Shown here: in pieces, positions 24,591 through 35,857 of the stretch
Numbering within the stretch: the first letter of the stretch is position 1
Layout of the letters: each line of letters opens with the position of its first letter
NCBI RefSeq assembly: GCF_024323335.1
Contig: NC_066583.1
Span: 414,544,031-414,608,030, forward strand
Direction: 5' to 3'
Length of the DNA stretch: 64,000 nucleotides
Source: Lathyrus oleraceus
Lineage: Eukaryota; Streptophyta; Magnoliopsida; Fabales; Fabaceae
The notes under the pieces: model-generated
The model's database searches: none
Told to the model about the DNA's origin: nothing
Seen by the model: the letters and a program-made list of their open reading frames with translations, nothing else
Position numbers and translations under genes: made by a program

Positions 24591-25864
24591 ACAACCCATA
24601 CTATCTTCGAGCACAGTCAAATACATGATCAACGGTCTTCCTTCAACAGGTGGAGACAAAATCGGAGGTTCAAGCAGATATTCCTTGATACTATCAAATG
24701 CTTTCGGACAGTCTTTGGTCCAATCACAAGACTGATCTTTCCGAACAAGCTTGAATGTGGGAAATGAATTTGGAAATATAATTCAAGCGGCTGAGAAAAC
24801 CTCTTACTTGCTTCTCTATTTTGGGCGAAGGCATCTCTTGTATTGCTTTGACCTTGGCAGGATCAATTTCAATACCCTTCTCACTAACAATAAACCGCAA
24901 CAACTTACCAGAACGAACACCAAAAGTACACTTATTGGGATTCAAGCGGAGTTTATACTTCCTCAAACGCTGGAATAGCTTCAACAAATTCTCAACATGT
25001 TCCTCTTCATCAATTGATTTAGCAATCATCTCATCAACATATACTTTAATCTCTTTATGCATCATATCATGAAAAAGAGTAGTCATTGCTCTCTGGTAAG
25101 TCGCACCAGCATTCTTTAGACCGAAAGGCATCACTCTATAACAGAATGATCCCTAGGGTGTAATGAATGTGGTCTTTTGTATATCCTGGGGTGCCATTTT
25201 GATCTGGTTATACTCGGAAAATCCATCCATAAATGAAAAGACTTTGAATTTAGCAGTATTGTCTACCAACATATCAATGTGTGGTAGAGGGAAATCATCT
25301 TTCGGACTGGTTTTATTCAAATCTCTATAATCGACACACATGCGGATTTTTCCATCTTTCTTTGGCACAGGCACAATATTGGCCACCCATTGCGGATACT
25401 CAGCAGTCACAAGGAAACCAACATCAATTTGCTTCTGAACTTCCTCTTTGATCTTCACAGCCATATCAGGATGCGTTCTTCTCAACTTCTGCTTGACTGG
25501 CGGACATTCTGGCTTCAACGGCAATCTATGCTCCACAATATCAGAATCCAACCCAGGCATGTCTTGATAGGACCAAGCAAACACATCTGAATACTCTCGA
25601 AGAAGATCAATCAACCCCTTCTTAGCATCTGGACACAGTCGAGATCCAATCTTGACTTCCTTCACATCATCTTCGAAACCCAAGTTGACTAGTTCAATCT
25701 GCTCTTCAAACGGCTAAATAATCTTTTCATCTTGCTCAAGAAGACGAGCCAATTCCTCACTCACTTCTACATCACCTTCCTCCTCGGCCTCAAACACAGG
25801 GAATTCAAAATTTGGAGAAGGATAAGGAGACGGATCATTGTATTTAATGGGGTTAGGAACCAAC
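24591..25864 (-). pseudogene. pol: Ogre C pol exon 2: reverse transcriptase, RNase H start (broken)
   Basis: Second coding exon of Ogre pol. From 25864 it reads through an acidic linker to RT (WSYQDMPGLD, PVKQKLRRTHPDMA, MCVDYRDLNK, FSFMDGFSEYNQIKM). The catalytic box is YVDE instead of YVDD, so one metal ligand is altered. In-frame TAG stops lie at 25716-25714 and at 25155-25153 (probably a former Trp codon). A frame change with a small deletion lies near 24740. RNase H begins (KAFDSIKEYLLEPPIL, LIMYLTVLEDSMG) and is cut at about 24590. Integrase is absent. Confidence 0.87.
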
Positions 25865-26115
25865 CTGCATAATGATTTGATATTTTGATTTTAGAGAAGT
25901 GAATTTGTGACCAAACATTATGCAGATGGACAATTATATTATTTATTTATATTTTTTGTGATTACCATTTTCAGAATAAAGCAAAAAGTAAAAATAAACA
26001 CCAAAGATGTGGATAAATAGAATTAATTTTATTGATGATCAATTTAAAATGCCTAAACAATATTCACTTCTCCCGTAGGCATTGAAGAAGGATTTTAAAA
26101 TAAAAAAGCAATTAC
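25865..26115 (-). other. Ogre intron between protease and RT
   Basis: A 251-base AT-rich segment on the minus strand starting GTAATTGC (26115) and ending TTATGCAG (25865). It separates the protease frame, which meets a stop immediately after the donor, from the RT frame. Ogre elements are known to carry an intron at this point, and the coding phase is compatible across it. Splicing itself is inferred. Confidence 0.8.
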
Positions 26116-27333
26116 TTAGATCGATGCAAAATAACGGGAATCTCAACAGCAACCCAATTGTTGCATGTCTGTCCATGCGTCACAAAGTTGGTGCAGTCTT
26201 CCTCTTCGCTATCCTCTAGCACAACAACTAAGTATTGTTCATTTCCATGAATGAACCCTCCGCTACGGAAACTGAGTTGCATCTTTTCACATCTAGCAGT
26301 TGACGAGCCCTTCTGGAACCCCAAACCAGTTCTTCCTTTGTTGTTGGAGACCTCTACCACGCGCCCCCACTGATCAACCGGAACTTCTTCAACAATCTTT
26401 TGAGCATATTTCAACGAGGACATAGGTTCCCCAACTCTTTTCTCAGCAGTAATAGATAAGGCTTGGAATGGAGTTCCAACCTCATCCTCAGCTTCTACAT
26501 ACGAGAAAGATGACAGATGGCTAACCAACAGTTCCTTCTCTCCTCCCACAATCACTAGCTTGCCATTCTTGACAAATTTGAGCTTCTTGTGCAAAGTGGA
26601 GGTAACAGCTCCTGCCTCATGAATCCATGGCCTTCCCAACAAACAACTGTAGGTCGGGTGGATATCCATTACTTGAAAAGTAATCTGAAAATTACTCGGA
26701 CCTATCTTGATTGGAAGGTCCACTTCACCAATGACTGTCTTGCGAGAGCCATCAAAGGCTTTGACAATAACCCCACTATATCTCATGGGAGCTCCTTAGT
26801 AAGATAACTTTGACAATGTTGACTTCGGAAGCACATTGTGTGACGAACCGGTGTCAATGAGTATATTTGACAAAGCATCTTCTTTATAGTTCATTGAAAT
26901 ATGCAAAGCCAGGTTATGGTTTCTTCCCTACTCAGGGGTCTGGAGCAGCTGCTCAACCATATTAAATTCACTCCTTTTAATCAGTCGGAGTACCTCATCA
27001 CCATCATTGGCTTTCAAGTTGCTGGATTCAACAGACTTATCTTTTGAACAACCAACAGGATCTACAATAGGCACATCCGCCTTCTTACCAACCACTGTTT
27101 CTTCTTTACTCTCCGGGAACACCGATCCAAATACTTGACCACTGCAGGTCACCTTCGTTACATCGTTAATGGTCACCACTGAACTGCTCGTAGGTAACGG
27201 GACCTCTTGACAATTCTCTATCATCGTAGCATTGTACTGGTACAGTACAGCCTTATCAGATGCATACGGCACTGGGCCCGCTAACCGTATTACCAATAGC
27301 GATACTGATCTTTTGCTGACGTTCTTGCTGCTG
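26116..27333 (-). pseudogene. pol: Ogre C gag C-terminal part and protease (broken)
   Basis: Continues the gag-pro frame to the left of the solo LTR. The protease active site DTGSS starts at 26855, preceded by hydrophobic ILI. The family hallmark LLGRPW lies near 26650, followed by the conserved WIHEAG. A G-rich stretch GRTGLGFQKG occurs near 26330. In-frame stops lie at 26930-26928 and 26798-26796. The frame ends at the intron donor (26115). The 5' boundary at 27333 is the solo LTR target site, and the same frame resumes on the other side at 29904. Confidence 0.87.
27329..27333. repeat. Target-site duplication of solo LTR, left copy (TGCTG)
   Basis: TGCTG at 27329-27333 and again at 29899-29903, flanking a TG...CA bounded LTR. 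Confidence 0.9.
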
Positions 27334-27590
27334 TGTAGCACCTCAAATTTGCCCCCCTCATTCATGCATTCATTTTTAGGCCATTTAACATTTCATATTT
27401 CATTTCATCATGTCAATCAATATTAGATCCAAGAAGCTTGAATATCATCCAAGACACTTTGTGGATTCTATATGGGTGATCGGTCAACACAAGGGAATGA
27501 CTTGAGTTACTTCCAACATGTTCAAATGGGGTCTATTCATCATTCAAAATGCTAATCTTGAAGGAGCAAAAGTCTGTTCCTGAGTTGTCA

Positions 27591-27674
27591 TGCTCGCTAG
27601 GCGAGCAGCGTGGTTCGCCTAGCGAGTTTGAACTGTCATGCTCGCTAGGCGAGCAAATTCTTCGCTAGGCGAAG
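27591..27674. repeat. Palindrome cluster 1 in solo LTR
   Basis: TGCTCGCTAGGCGAGCA twice (27591-27607 and 27639-27655), an inverted GTTCGCCTAGCGAG between them (27613-27626), and CTTCGCTAGGCGAAG at 27660-27674. The hairpins have 6-7-base perfect arms around a TAG loop. Confidence 0.9.
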
Positions 27675-28180
27675 CGCACGCGTTTTAAAAATAAAAAAAT
27701 ATGACAAAAAAATCATGGACTTGGATCTCTCTCATTTGAGCCCACAAAGCCACGAAAATCAGGTTATAAATTCAGTGGAAAAACCCTAGAAGAGCAAAAA
27801 TAAGAGAATTTAGAGCAGTCTCCATACACTCTGAAGAACTCCTTGCACAGGATCACCTCTACTAATTCAATCTCATATAAACCCTAAGATTGCCTTGCAA
27901 ACCCAACCGGACAATTCAATTTCATTCGATCTCTCCAATCAGGTTTGCCCTCATTTCCATTACTTTATGCTTTCAATTTGAAATTTCTGAATGTATGAGG
28001 TATTATGGGTGAATTTGGAAGAGTGGGTATCGTTAGGTTTTGCATGTGGATTTAGATATGCATGAACGTGTAGAACAATGCCTTGAACGTTTAATCACTT
28101 CGTTCCTAAGATGGATACCATAGGGTTTGGGGTTTCTGAAATCGGACTGTTATCAAGGAAGAACTCAGAACCCGCAGGCA

Positions 28181-28242
28181 TTCGCTAGCACCTCGCTAAG
28201 CGAACATGTAGCGAAGCTTCGCTAGCATCTCGCTAAGCGAAG
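28181..28242. repeat. Palindrome cluster 2 in solo LTR
   Basis: A 16-base perfect palindrome TAGCGAAGCTTCGCTA (28209-28224) is flanked by TTCGCTAGC...TCGCTAAGCGAA (28181-28204) and TCGCTAAGCGAAG (28230-28242). The core TTCGCTA is shared with cluster 1. Confidence 0.9.
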
Positions 28243-29416
28243 TAGTAGCGATGATGACAGTAGCTGCTTTTTCTTTTTTTTTCTAATTGCTCTCTAATCT
28301 GTTTTGTGTTTTGTTGTGACATTGTTTTCCTTTGCATCCGTGCACTGTTTACCTAACGCAGTTGTTGTTATGTTTCTTTTGTTTGGTGCAATTCTTGGTT
28401 GCACCCCATTTGGTTATTCTAACGTGTTTGTTGAGTTTTTGTGAGGGCTCACATGACCCTTGAAGAGATAGCTTGCTTGGTATTCCACTTTATTTGTGGG
28501 ACACCATTTGGAGATTTATTTTGATTGCTTTGCTGACTTGTTTTCTTTGATGGTGCTAGCCAAAGAGGTCTCCGGGTTTCTTATTTCTTTAGTTGTTGTT
28601 ACTTCGGATCTTTATCCGTGTGGTAGATCTTTTGATCCCTTTTACACCTTTCCAGCATTTTAACGTTTTCTTAGCTGGAAGACCTCGATAGGAGGCGATG
28701 TTTTTGTGTGTTTACTTTTGTGCCCAAAAACCTCCAAGAAGAGGCATCAGTGCTAAAGACCTCCACGAAGAGGCAATTGACGGATAAAAGGGATTAGTAG
28801 TCAATCCCCCGTTATTCAGTGTGTCGTTCTTTATACTCGCACTACGTGTCGTTGCTTCAGAACAAAGGCCCAAGATATTTTGTCCGGTCAGTCAGTGGAG
28901 AGGGTTCCACCTTTCTGAATCTCCACTTTTTGGCACGAGCTCATCCTGTCCAGGGTTAAGAGCTATGAGGTCTTATCCTCATTACCTTTTTGATCTGCTC
29001 ATCCTGACGTTCAATGTCAGTGGTTAAGAGCCCATGTGATTACCTTTCCATGGCTTGTTTGTCGAGGTTGATATGACCCCTCTTGACTAAAGCCCTACCC
29101 ATGTATGCTTGAACCCCCTTGTTGGTGCGCTTACTTTATGCTATATGTTTTTGTGTGGTGTGATCGTCTCCCCATAGGACTGCTAGGCTTCGTATAGTCT
29201 CTCGTTTGCATGTCAATTAAGGTAGCACGGTTCCTTCGTCTAGGACTTCTTTTTTGCATGAGCACTCCTAAAACACAAACAAACTCATTGATTTTTCTTC
29301 TCCTAAGAACACGTTAACTCCTTCTACTACAGGCGAGTAAGTCTCCAAAGGTCGAGCATCCGGTAGATTGCGTAGTAACGTCGTTCATCTAAAAAACACA
29401 AAACAAACAAGAATAG

Positions 29417-29590
29417 GTTAGCCGAACTACGGTTTGCTCTGATTCTCATTCCAGATGAGATACGTAGGCATAAGACGCGATGTCTTAGCAAGCACACTCC
29501 TCTTTAACCCATAGGTTAGCCGATCTACGAAGACTCTGATTCTCATATTCAGATGAGATACGTATGCAGTGGATGCGACATCCGTGCGAG
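29417..29590 (+). repeat. Direct repeat (two copies, 96 bp apart) near solo LTR 3' end
   Basis: GGTTAGCCGA...CTACG, TCTGATTCTCAT, CAGATGAGATACGTA occur in order at 29417-29494 and 29513-29590. The TCTGATTCTCAT/CAGATGAGATACG part is itself a near-hairpin. Confidence 0.8.
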
Positions 29591-29898
29591 TCATTTTCTT
29601 TTGACCCCTCTTTTAGTAAATAGTACATTAGATAAACCCACACCCTTTAGGCAAGAACAACAAGAGTGGATCCCGTAGAGTACTACGGATGCGTAGGGGT
29701 GCCAATACCTTCCCTTCGCATAATCGACTCCCGAACCCAAGATTTGGTTGCGAGACCTTGTCTTTTCCTTTCCTTTTTCCAGGTTTACTTCGAGCGTTTC
29801 CTTTCCCTCCTTTGGGATAAATAACACACGGTGGCGACTCTTCTGTCATTTCTTTTCTTTTTTCGCCGGTTGTTTCGTTTCGCATTGAGGTTGCGACA

Positions 29899-29903
29899 TG
29901 CTG
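29899..29903. repeat. Target-site duplication of solo LTR, right copy (TGCTG)
   Basis: Matches 27329-27333. Confidence 0.9.
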
Positions 29904-31869
29904 CTATCATACTTGATTATCAACCTCTCTTTCTGCTTGAAAATGGGCACTATGACATTGATGACGTCATCTACATGGCGGGATTGAACAATTTGGATCA
30001 TGCCTTCATCCATCAGATGCTGGGTGTCCCTTTTCACTACATCACAACCCCTTTGGTTCATGCTACAAATATCACAACCATCGTGATCATGTTCGCAATC
30101 ACTCACCAAACAGATATCTTAATGCATCTGCACCAAAGATCTTCAGATAAACCGGACATCAAAAACCTTGAATTCACCAGGACAACCGTCCACCATATTC
30201 ACTGAGGAGTTCCCATGAGCGGGAAAAGGGTTAGCTTTCACATTAGGTGCGCGGTCCTCAAAGGACACCATACCACTCTTCATAAGATTTTTCACCTCAT
30301 AGTTCAATGGATAACAGTTTTCAATATCATGCCCAGGTGCACCCTGGTGAAAAGCACAACGAAGCTCAGGTTTATACCACCAAGGAAGTGGTTCTGGGAT
30401 CTGCGGTGGGTTCCTCGGTTGAATCAAGTTTTTAAGGACCAGAGACGGATACAATTCTGCATATGACATAGGAATTGGGTCAAAAAAGACATTCTTCCTC
30501 TCGAAGTTCTGTTGTTGATGATGATTGTTGCTGGAATTGTTGTTGTTGTAGGTGTTTGTTCTTTGTTGCGGTTGTTGTTGTTGACGTTGATTTTGTTGTT
30601 GTTGTTGTTGAATTAGTATTATTTGTTGATTAGAGAATACTGGAATAACGGATGATACTTGATGATGATGATGTTGACGCGGTGGTAGATTTCTTCTGAT
30701 TTGAGGCCTCCTCTTCCTCCCATTGGAAATTGCGTTCGTTTCACTATCCTTCCTCTTGCTGAAACTACTGCCATACTTCTTACTCGTCGACGCCTCATCT
30801 TTTGACAATCGTCCTTCACGGATCCCTTCTTCAAGTCTCATCCCCATATTTACTGTTTCGGTAAAATCACTGGGGGCACTAGCAATCATGCGTTCATAAT
30901 AAAATGAAATCAGGGTTTTCAGAAAGATTTTTGTCATCTCTTTCTCCTCCAAAGGAGGAATGATCTAGGCAGCCAACTCCCTCCATTGTTGTGCATACTC
31001 CTTGAATGTCTCTTTCTCTTTTTGAGACATGGACCTCAGTTGGTCCCTATCTGGCGCCATATCCACGTTGTACTTGTATTTCTTCACAAAAGCCTCTCCC
31101 AAGTCATTGAAAGTGCGGATGCTTGCACTGTCCAACCCCATATACCAACGGAGCGCAACACCAGTCAAGCTATCCTGGAAGTAGTGAATCAGCAATTGGT
31201 CATTATCTGTCTGAGTTGACATCGTGCGGGCATACATCACAAGATCAATGAGTGGACAAGAGTTTCCTTTATACTTCTCAAAGTCAGGCACTTTGAATTT
31301 CACTTGGATTTTCACATTGGGTACCAAGCACAATTCAGCAGCACTCTTCCCAAACAGATCTTTGCCTCTCAGCATTTTCAATTCCTTGCGCAGCTCAAGA
31401 AATTGGTCTTTCATCTCGTCCATCTTCTCATAAACATCCGGACCCTCAAACGACTTGGAGTGATAGATGGTATCCTCTACGCGAGGCAAAGTGTGCACAA
31501 CTGGAGGTGGCACGGACATGACGGGGCTAGATGTCGACATGGAGGCAAAGGTAGGAGCAAAACCTTCTGGCACAAAATTGGGCGGCATTCCCCACGGGAA
31601 TCCGGCGGCAAGTTCGGTGCGAAGTGGGCGGTGGCAGCAGGCACAGTAGAGGTAACCACTTCTGAGATAACAGTCCTCGCGGGAGGAGTTGCAGGCGTTG
31701 GAGAAGCTTGACTTTGGGCAGCAAGGACTGACTCCATCATGGCAGTCAGTCGGGTGATCTCGTCCTTCAGCTCTTTGTTCTCTTGCTCTAGATGTTCCAT
31801 GATTTTTTTATGATTGGCTCTGGTGTTGTACCGGTGAGTCAGCTTGGCTAAAGCATAGAAGAACATCAA
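29904..31869 (-). pseudogene. gag: Ogre C gag (broken)
   Basis: Structural protein. N-terminal helix and coiled coil (EQENKELKDEITRL) at about 31780-31730. A frame change near 31590 leads into the gag core (QVKFKVPDFEKYKG, LRWYMGLD, ETFKEYAQQWRELAA). An in-frame TAG at 30967-30965 follows directly. Next come a glutamine/asparagine-rich low-complexity stretch encoded by a TTG microsatellite (about 30530-30615) and a zinc-knuckle-like CAFHQGAPGHDIENC near 30360-30316. A TGA at 30145-30143 and a further stop just after it precede CEHDHDGCDIC. The solo LTR interrupts at 29898/29904. Confidence 0.87.
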
Positions 31870-32098
31870 TTAGATACCTGGCAAAAACGTGTTTATGCAA
31901 ATGATGCATGACATGCAATGCTTGATTATTTTTCATTTTCCAAGGAACTTACTATATCATTTACAAATATACACTATTTAAATGATAATTGCAACAATTT
32001 GATATGACCAAAAATATCTTTTTATTTATATAAATTGGAAGGATTACACTGAGTACAATTTCAGAAACCAAAATACAAAGATACAAGAGAAAAGGAGA

Positions 32099-32922
32099 CT
32101 AGTCATCCTGAGCATCCCTAACAACAATGTCAGAAGATCTGGCTGAAAGCGCGTACTTAATTCGAATGCGACGGATATCGGTCTCAAAAGAAGTCTTCAT
32201 CTGAGTCTTCTCGAGGACAGGCTGGTCTACAATATTCTTCCAAGCAACGGAAGGCTGAGGCATGCTAGAAGATGAAACCTCTAACTCCCTCTGTCTCTTC
32301 ATCACTCGGTCTTCAAGTAGCTCAATCAGCGCATCTTTGTCCTTAGACTCCAACTGCAACTCTTCATGCTTCTTGCTCAAAGTAAGGAAACGCTCTTCCC
32401 ACATATCCTTCTCTTGCTTCATCTTGATGAGCGCGTCTTCCAACTCCTCTAAATCTTGGTTAGGGAGAGTTAATGGCTCAACCAGAACCATAGACATAGG
32501 TCTTTCACAAGGATAAGACATCTTCAACTCCAAAGCCCTCTTCTTCATCCAAAGAGTGTAAGCTTCCAAAGCTACACAATTGCACGGACCAAGCTCGGAT
32601 CTTCCTTTCCTATGCATATTATGCCAAGCATGCAAAATCTTCTGTTTCAAATGTTGGGGATGTTTACCCTCTTGATAGAAAACACCTTCTAACAACGTGT
32701 CATTAGGTTTGTCTCTCAAGGGGAACCCAATTTGACCACGAGCCAAAGTAGGGTTGTAGTTAATTCCTCCTTGTGTACCAATGAGAGGCACATTAGAGAA
32801 TTCCCCACAACTATCAATAATCTCCAAACTGCTCAAAGAAGGATCATGCCAAACTATATCATCATTAGTGAGAGACATAAGTCTCTGAGACCATCTTAGA
32901 CATTGTTTGTTCTCCACAAAAG
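32099..32922 (-). pseudogene. Ogre ORF1 protein, N-terminally truncated
   Basis: Ogre elements carry an extra gene of unknown function upstream of gag; this is its C-terminal half. The conserved block VPLIGTQGGINYNPTLARGQ is followed by GFPLRDKPND and a region around ALEAYTLWMKKRALE. A long coiled coil (about 32520-32300; EELEDALIKMKQEKDMWEERF) comes next, then a short basic end. The frame is open for 272 codons to the stop at 32099. Coding homology continues a few residues upstream and stops at about 32922, where Tat-1 sequence of opposite strand begins, so the N-terminal half was lost by rearrangement. The roughly 230 bases between ORF1 and gag (31870-32098) are AT-rich and noncoding. Confidence 0.82.
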
Positions 32923-33960
32923 CAGGAATAAGAATATGAGTTTGTATACTATTGCGTCGGATACGACCATAGGAAGTATGTTAGCTCAAGAGGATGTCAG
33001 TGGTGTCGAAAGACCCATATACTACCTCAGTCGAATTTTGATAAATGCGGAAACTAGGTACAATATGATCGAAAAACTGTGCATATGCTTGTACTTCTCA
33101 TGTATGAAATTAAAGTAATATATAAAACCAGTTGATGTTTATGTTTCGTATCATTGTGATGTTATTAAACATATGTTGTCTAAACATATTTTGCATAGTC
33201 GAATTGGGAAATGGGCGCTAGCATTAACAAAACTTTCATTTACGTATAAGCTTTTAAGGGCTATGAAGTGCCAGATAATGGAAGATTTTATTGTGGATCA
33301 TGCCATAGTCGAACCTACACTAAACATGGTTGACACGAACCCTTGGTGGTTATATTTTTACAAGTCAAGCCACAAGAATGGAACAAGAGTTGGGGACTTA
33401 ATATTATCCCCACAAGACATTCTGACGAAGTTCAAATGTAAAGTCAATGGGAAATGTTCCAATGATGAAGCAGAGTACGAAGCCCTAATAATTGGTCTCA
33501 AAATCCTAAGAGATTTAGGGGCCAAGAAAGTAGATATAAAGGGAGATTCAGAACTAGTGATTAGACAGATCACACGAGAAGACAAGTGCGTTAAAGAAAA
33601 TTTGTTGATGTATTTCGCAATGGCGACATAACTATTGGAATGCTTCGAAGTCATCAGCATTACACATGTGTCAAGAATGGTGATCAAGAAGCCAACGAGT
33701 TAGCATAAATCGCCTATAGATACAAGGTATTGAAAGAAAAGTTCAAGGATTTTATAGAGATCAAGGAAAATATGGTGTCAAACGTCCCGCTGTCACCTAA
33801 TATGGAAATCCCAAAAACTGGGAGGGGGGGGGGGGGGGCAGAGGACTCTAACAACAGCTTCAGCAGCAACAAATGTCTTGAAATTTTCACAAGTTTTGCA
33901 AGACACGAAGTTTTTTCCATTGACGATTTGTCGCAATTATATTAGGGGAGACCAATCATA
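32923..33960 (+). pseudogene. pol: Tat-1 RNase H and second (archaeal-type) RNase H, broken
   Basis: 3' part of a Tat-lineage pol; RT is missing because the element is cut at about 32923. RNase H proper: NMSLYTIASDTTIGSMLAQE and RPIYYLSR, with a stop at 33116. A second RNase H, a hallmark of the Tat lineage, follows: SNDEAEYEALIIGLKILRDLG and GDSELVIRQI (about 33340-33620). Later stops and frame changes occur. A 15-base poly(G) run (33824-33838) lies downstream. About 90% identical by eye to 45262-46300. Confidence 0.83.
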
Positions 33961-34039
33961 TGGTACTTGGAAAATCCAGTCGGAAACACTGACAGGAAAA
34001 TCAAATATAGGGCTTTAAGTTATGTACGCTTGGGAAATG

Positions 34040-35190
34040 AGTTATTGAAGAAAACTCCATAAGGAATATTTCTCAAGTGTCTTGGAAATACAAAAGCTTA
34101 CTTGGCCAAATTTGAGGTACACACTAGAGCCTGTGGGGCGCATCAAGAAGGTCCTAAGTTGAAATGGTTTCTATTCCGACAGGGTGTCTATTGGCCAAGT
34201 ATATTAAATGATTATATTGAGCTTTCCAAAAGGTGCCAACAATGTCAGATGCACACGAGCGTCCAACATGTTCCAGAAAGTGAGTTGCATGCAATTACCA
34301 AGCCTTGGCCTTTTCGGGGATGGGTGTTAGATGTCATTGGTGAAATTCGACTGGCCTCGTCGAAATAACAAAAGTTTATTCTGGTCGGAATAGACTACTT
34401 TATAAAAAGGATGAAAGTAATCACTTTGGTAAAAGTGGATCAAGAGGTTGCGATCAGATTAATTCAAAAACACATCGTGTATAGGTTTGGGATTCCTGAA
34501 TCCATTACCACAGATAAATGTTCAGTTCTTGTAGGCTAAAAGATGCAAGAATTTATCGTCGAAACAGGGTTCAGGTTGGTTACTTCCACTCCTTACTACG
34601 CCCAAGAAAATAGCCAAGTCGAAGCAGCCAACAAAGTGATAATTAGTTTAAGAAAAAAAAGTTTCTAAGAAACATAAGAATTGGCACAAAACGCTAGACC
34701 AAATTTTGTGGGCTTGTCGAACATCCCCAAAAGAGGCAACGAATTTGTTGCCTTTCCGCTTGACATTTGGGCATGATGATCTGTTGCCAACAAATATTTG
34801 TTTACAATCAGTCAGGGTGTAACTCCAGAGCGACATCCAGTCAGAGTAGTATTGGAAATTGATGTTCGACGAACTGACTGGTTTAGACGAAGAGAGATTG
34901 ACAGTAATAGACGTATTAATACGACGAAAGGTGCGTGTGTCCAAAGTGTACAACATAAGGGTTAAAACTAAAACCTTTAAAATAAATGATTATATTTGGA
35001 AGGTAATTTTATCTATGGATCTAAGAGATCTAACTTTAGGAAAATGGTCACCAAAATGGGAAGTATTGTTTAAAATAACCCAAACGTTTACGAACAACGC
35101 CTACGAAATTCAGGAGCTAGGTATAGATTGAAGGATATTAGGGTAAATGGGAAATATTTGAAAAAATATAAACCTATGCTACAAGAGATT
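34040..35190 (+). pseudogene. pol: Tat-1 integrase, broken
   Basis: Zinc domain residues are visible in HTRACGAHQEG and CQQCQ (34110-34250). The first catalytic D is in WVLDVIGEI (near 34330) before a frame break at 34366. The core continues in ITTDKCSVLVG and SQVEAANK (34500-34640) with a stop at 34540. The C-terminal region resumes near 34859-35128 (RLTVIDVLIRRKVR...DLTLGKWSPKWE). The order and sequence match Tat-2 54461-55360. Inactive. The adjoining 35190-35411 is the end of pol and shows no other feature. Confidence 0.83.
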
Positions 35191-35411
35191 AAAATACAAA
35201 CATAGTGAAAATATTCATTAATTGTTTAAAAAGCCAAGAAGGCATACAAAGTGGTCCACCGACCTTACAAGGGTCGCTACAAATAGAAAAATCAAGTGGG
35301 AAACCTAGTTTTAAAGTTCTCAAAAAGGGTCATCTCATGACCAGTTCTACTGTCAAGAAGGCTTTTCTTCCCCCGCAACTGCTTAATACTGGCTTTGATC
35401 TTAAGGGCATT

Positions 35412-35857
35412 TTAACCATGTGAAATCCCTTTCAGAACTTCAAGGTCGACGACATCTTGAGTAGGAAGAGGTTCAGCCGTATTCAAAGAAACTTTTTGCG
35501 CTTCCACTTTAGAAATCTTCTTATTAAGTTCGGCTATTTGAGCTTCACAGTCTGAAATTTGGTGATCAAAGGCTTGTTGTTGGCTGATACACTCCTGTTT
35601 CTTGGACTCAAAGTCACTGAGTTTCTTCTCACATTCTTCACTAAAATCCAATTCAAGCCTAATCTCATTGATTTTGGTCTTGATCTGGAAATCAACATTT
35701 CGACAAAGGGAAAGATCCTTGACCAGTTTGGTGAACAAAGCTTCAAACTCAATCAAGTATTTGACAGTCGGGGAAGGAAGCTCATGAAGGGAAAGTTCGT
35801 CGAGAAGTTTAGAGATGTCGCGCGCTAGATTTCTTCTTCCTCAAGGACAAAGAAGAA
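35412..35857 (-). pseudogene. C-terminal end of antisense extra gene in Tat-1
   Basis: Minus-strand frame open for 114 codons (35756-35412), rich in Glu/Lys/Gln with clear heptads (EECEKKLSDFESKK, AQIAELNKKISKVEAQK), so a coiled coil. The homologous stretch in Tat-2 is 55600-56055, where the gene continues upstream into a plant-mobile-domain-like part. In Tat-1 it is cut at 35857 by the copia LTR. Tat elements are known to carry extra ORFs downstream of pol, some antisense. Confidence 0.7.
35853..35857. repeat. Target site AAGAA next to copia LTR in Tat-1
   Basis: AAGAA precedes the LTR here. The identical AAGAA flanks the homologous solo LTR in Tat-2 on both sides (56051-56055, 57131-57135). 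Confidence 0.85.

Larger units (their letters stand above)
27334..29898 (+). repeat. Solo LTR, 2565 bp, Ogre-like family, inserted in Ogre C gag-pro
   Basis: Starts TGTAGCACCTCAAATTTG and ends GAGGTTGCGACA, with perfect 5-bp TSDs. No internal region is present, so the two LTRs of the original element recombined. Internal landmarks are two clusters of short perfect palindromes (27591-27674 and 28181-28242), a 96-bp-spaced direct repeat (29417-29590) and a primer-site-like TGGCGACTCTTCTG at 29832-29845. It is distinct in body from the Ogre LTRs A-D but similar in its last 100 bases. No credible gene. Confidence 0.92.

Noticed and set aside
27591..27674. Repeated short palindromes as a CRISPR-like array
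   Set aside because: Irregular spacing, no unique equal-length spacers, plant LTR context.
29831..29845. TGGCGACTCTTCTG as the true primer site, ending the solo LTR at about 29830
   Set aside because: The TSD TGCTG and a CA end at 29898 place the boundary 66 bases further right; the motif is internal to the LTR.
31304..31711. Plus-strand 135-codon frame opposite Ogre gag
   Set aside because: Shadow of the minus-strand gag coding sequence.
35559..35828. Plus-strand 89-codon frame opposite the antisense coiled-coil gene
   Set aside because: The minus-strand frame has clear heptads and a homologue at 55600-56055; the plus frame is its shadow.
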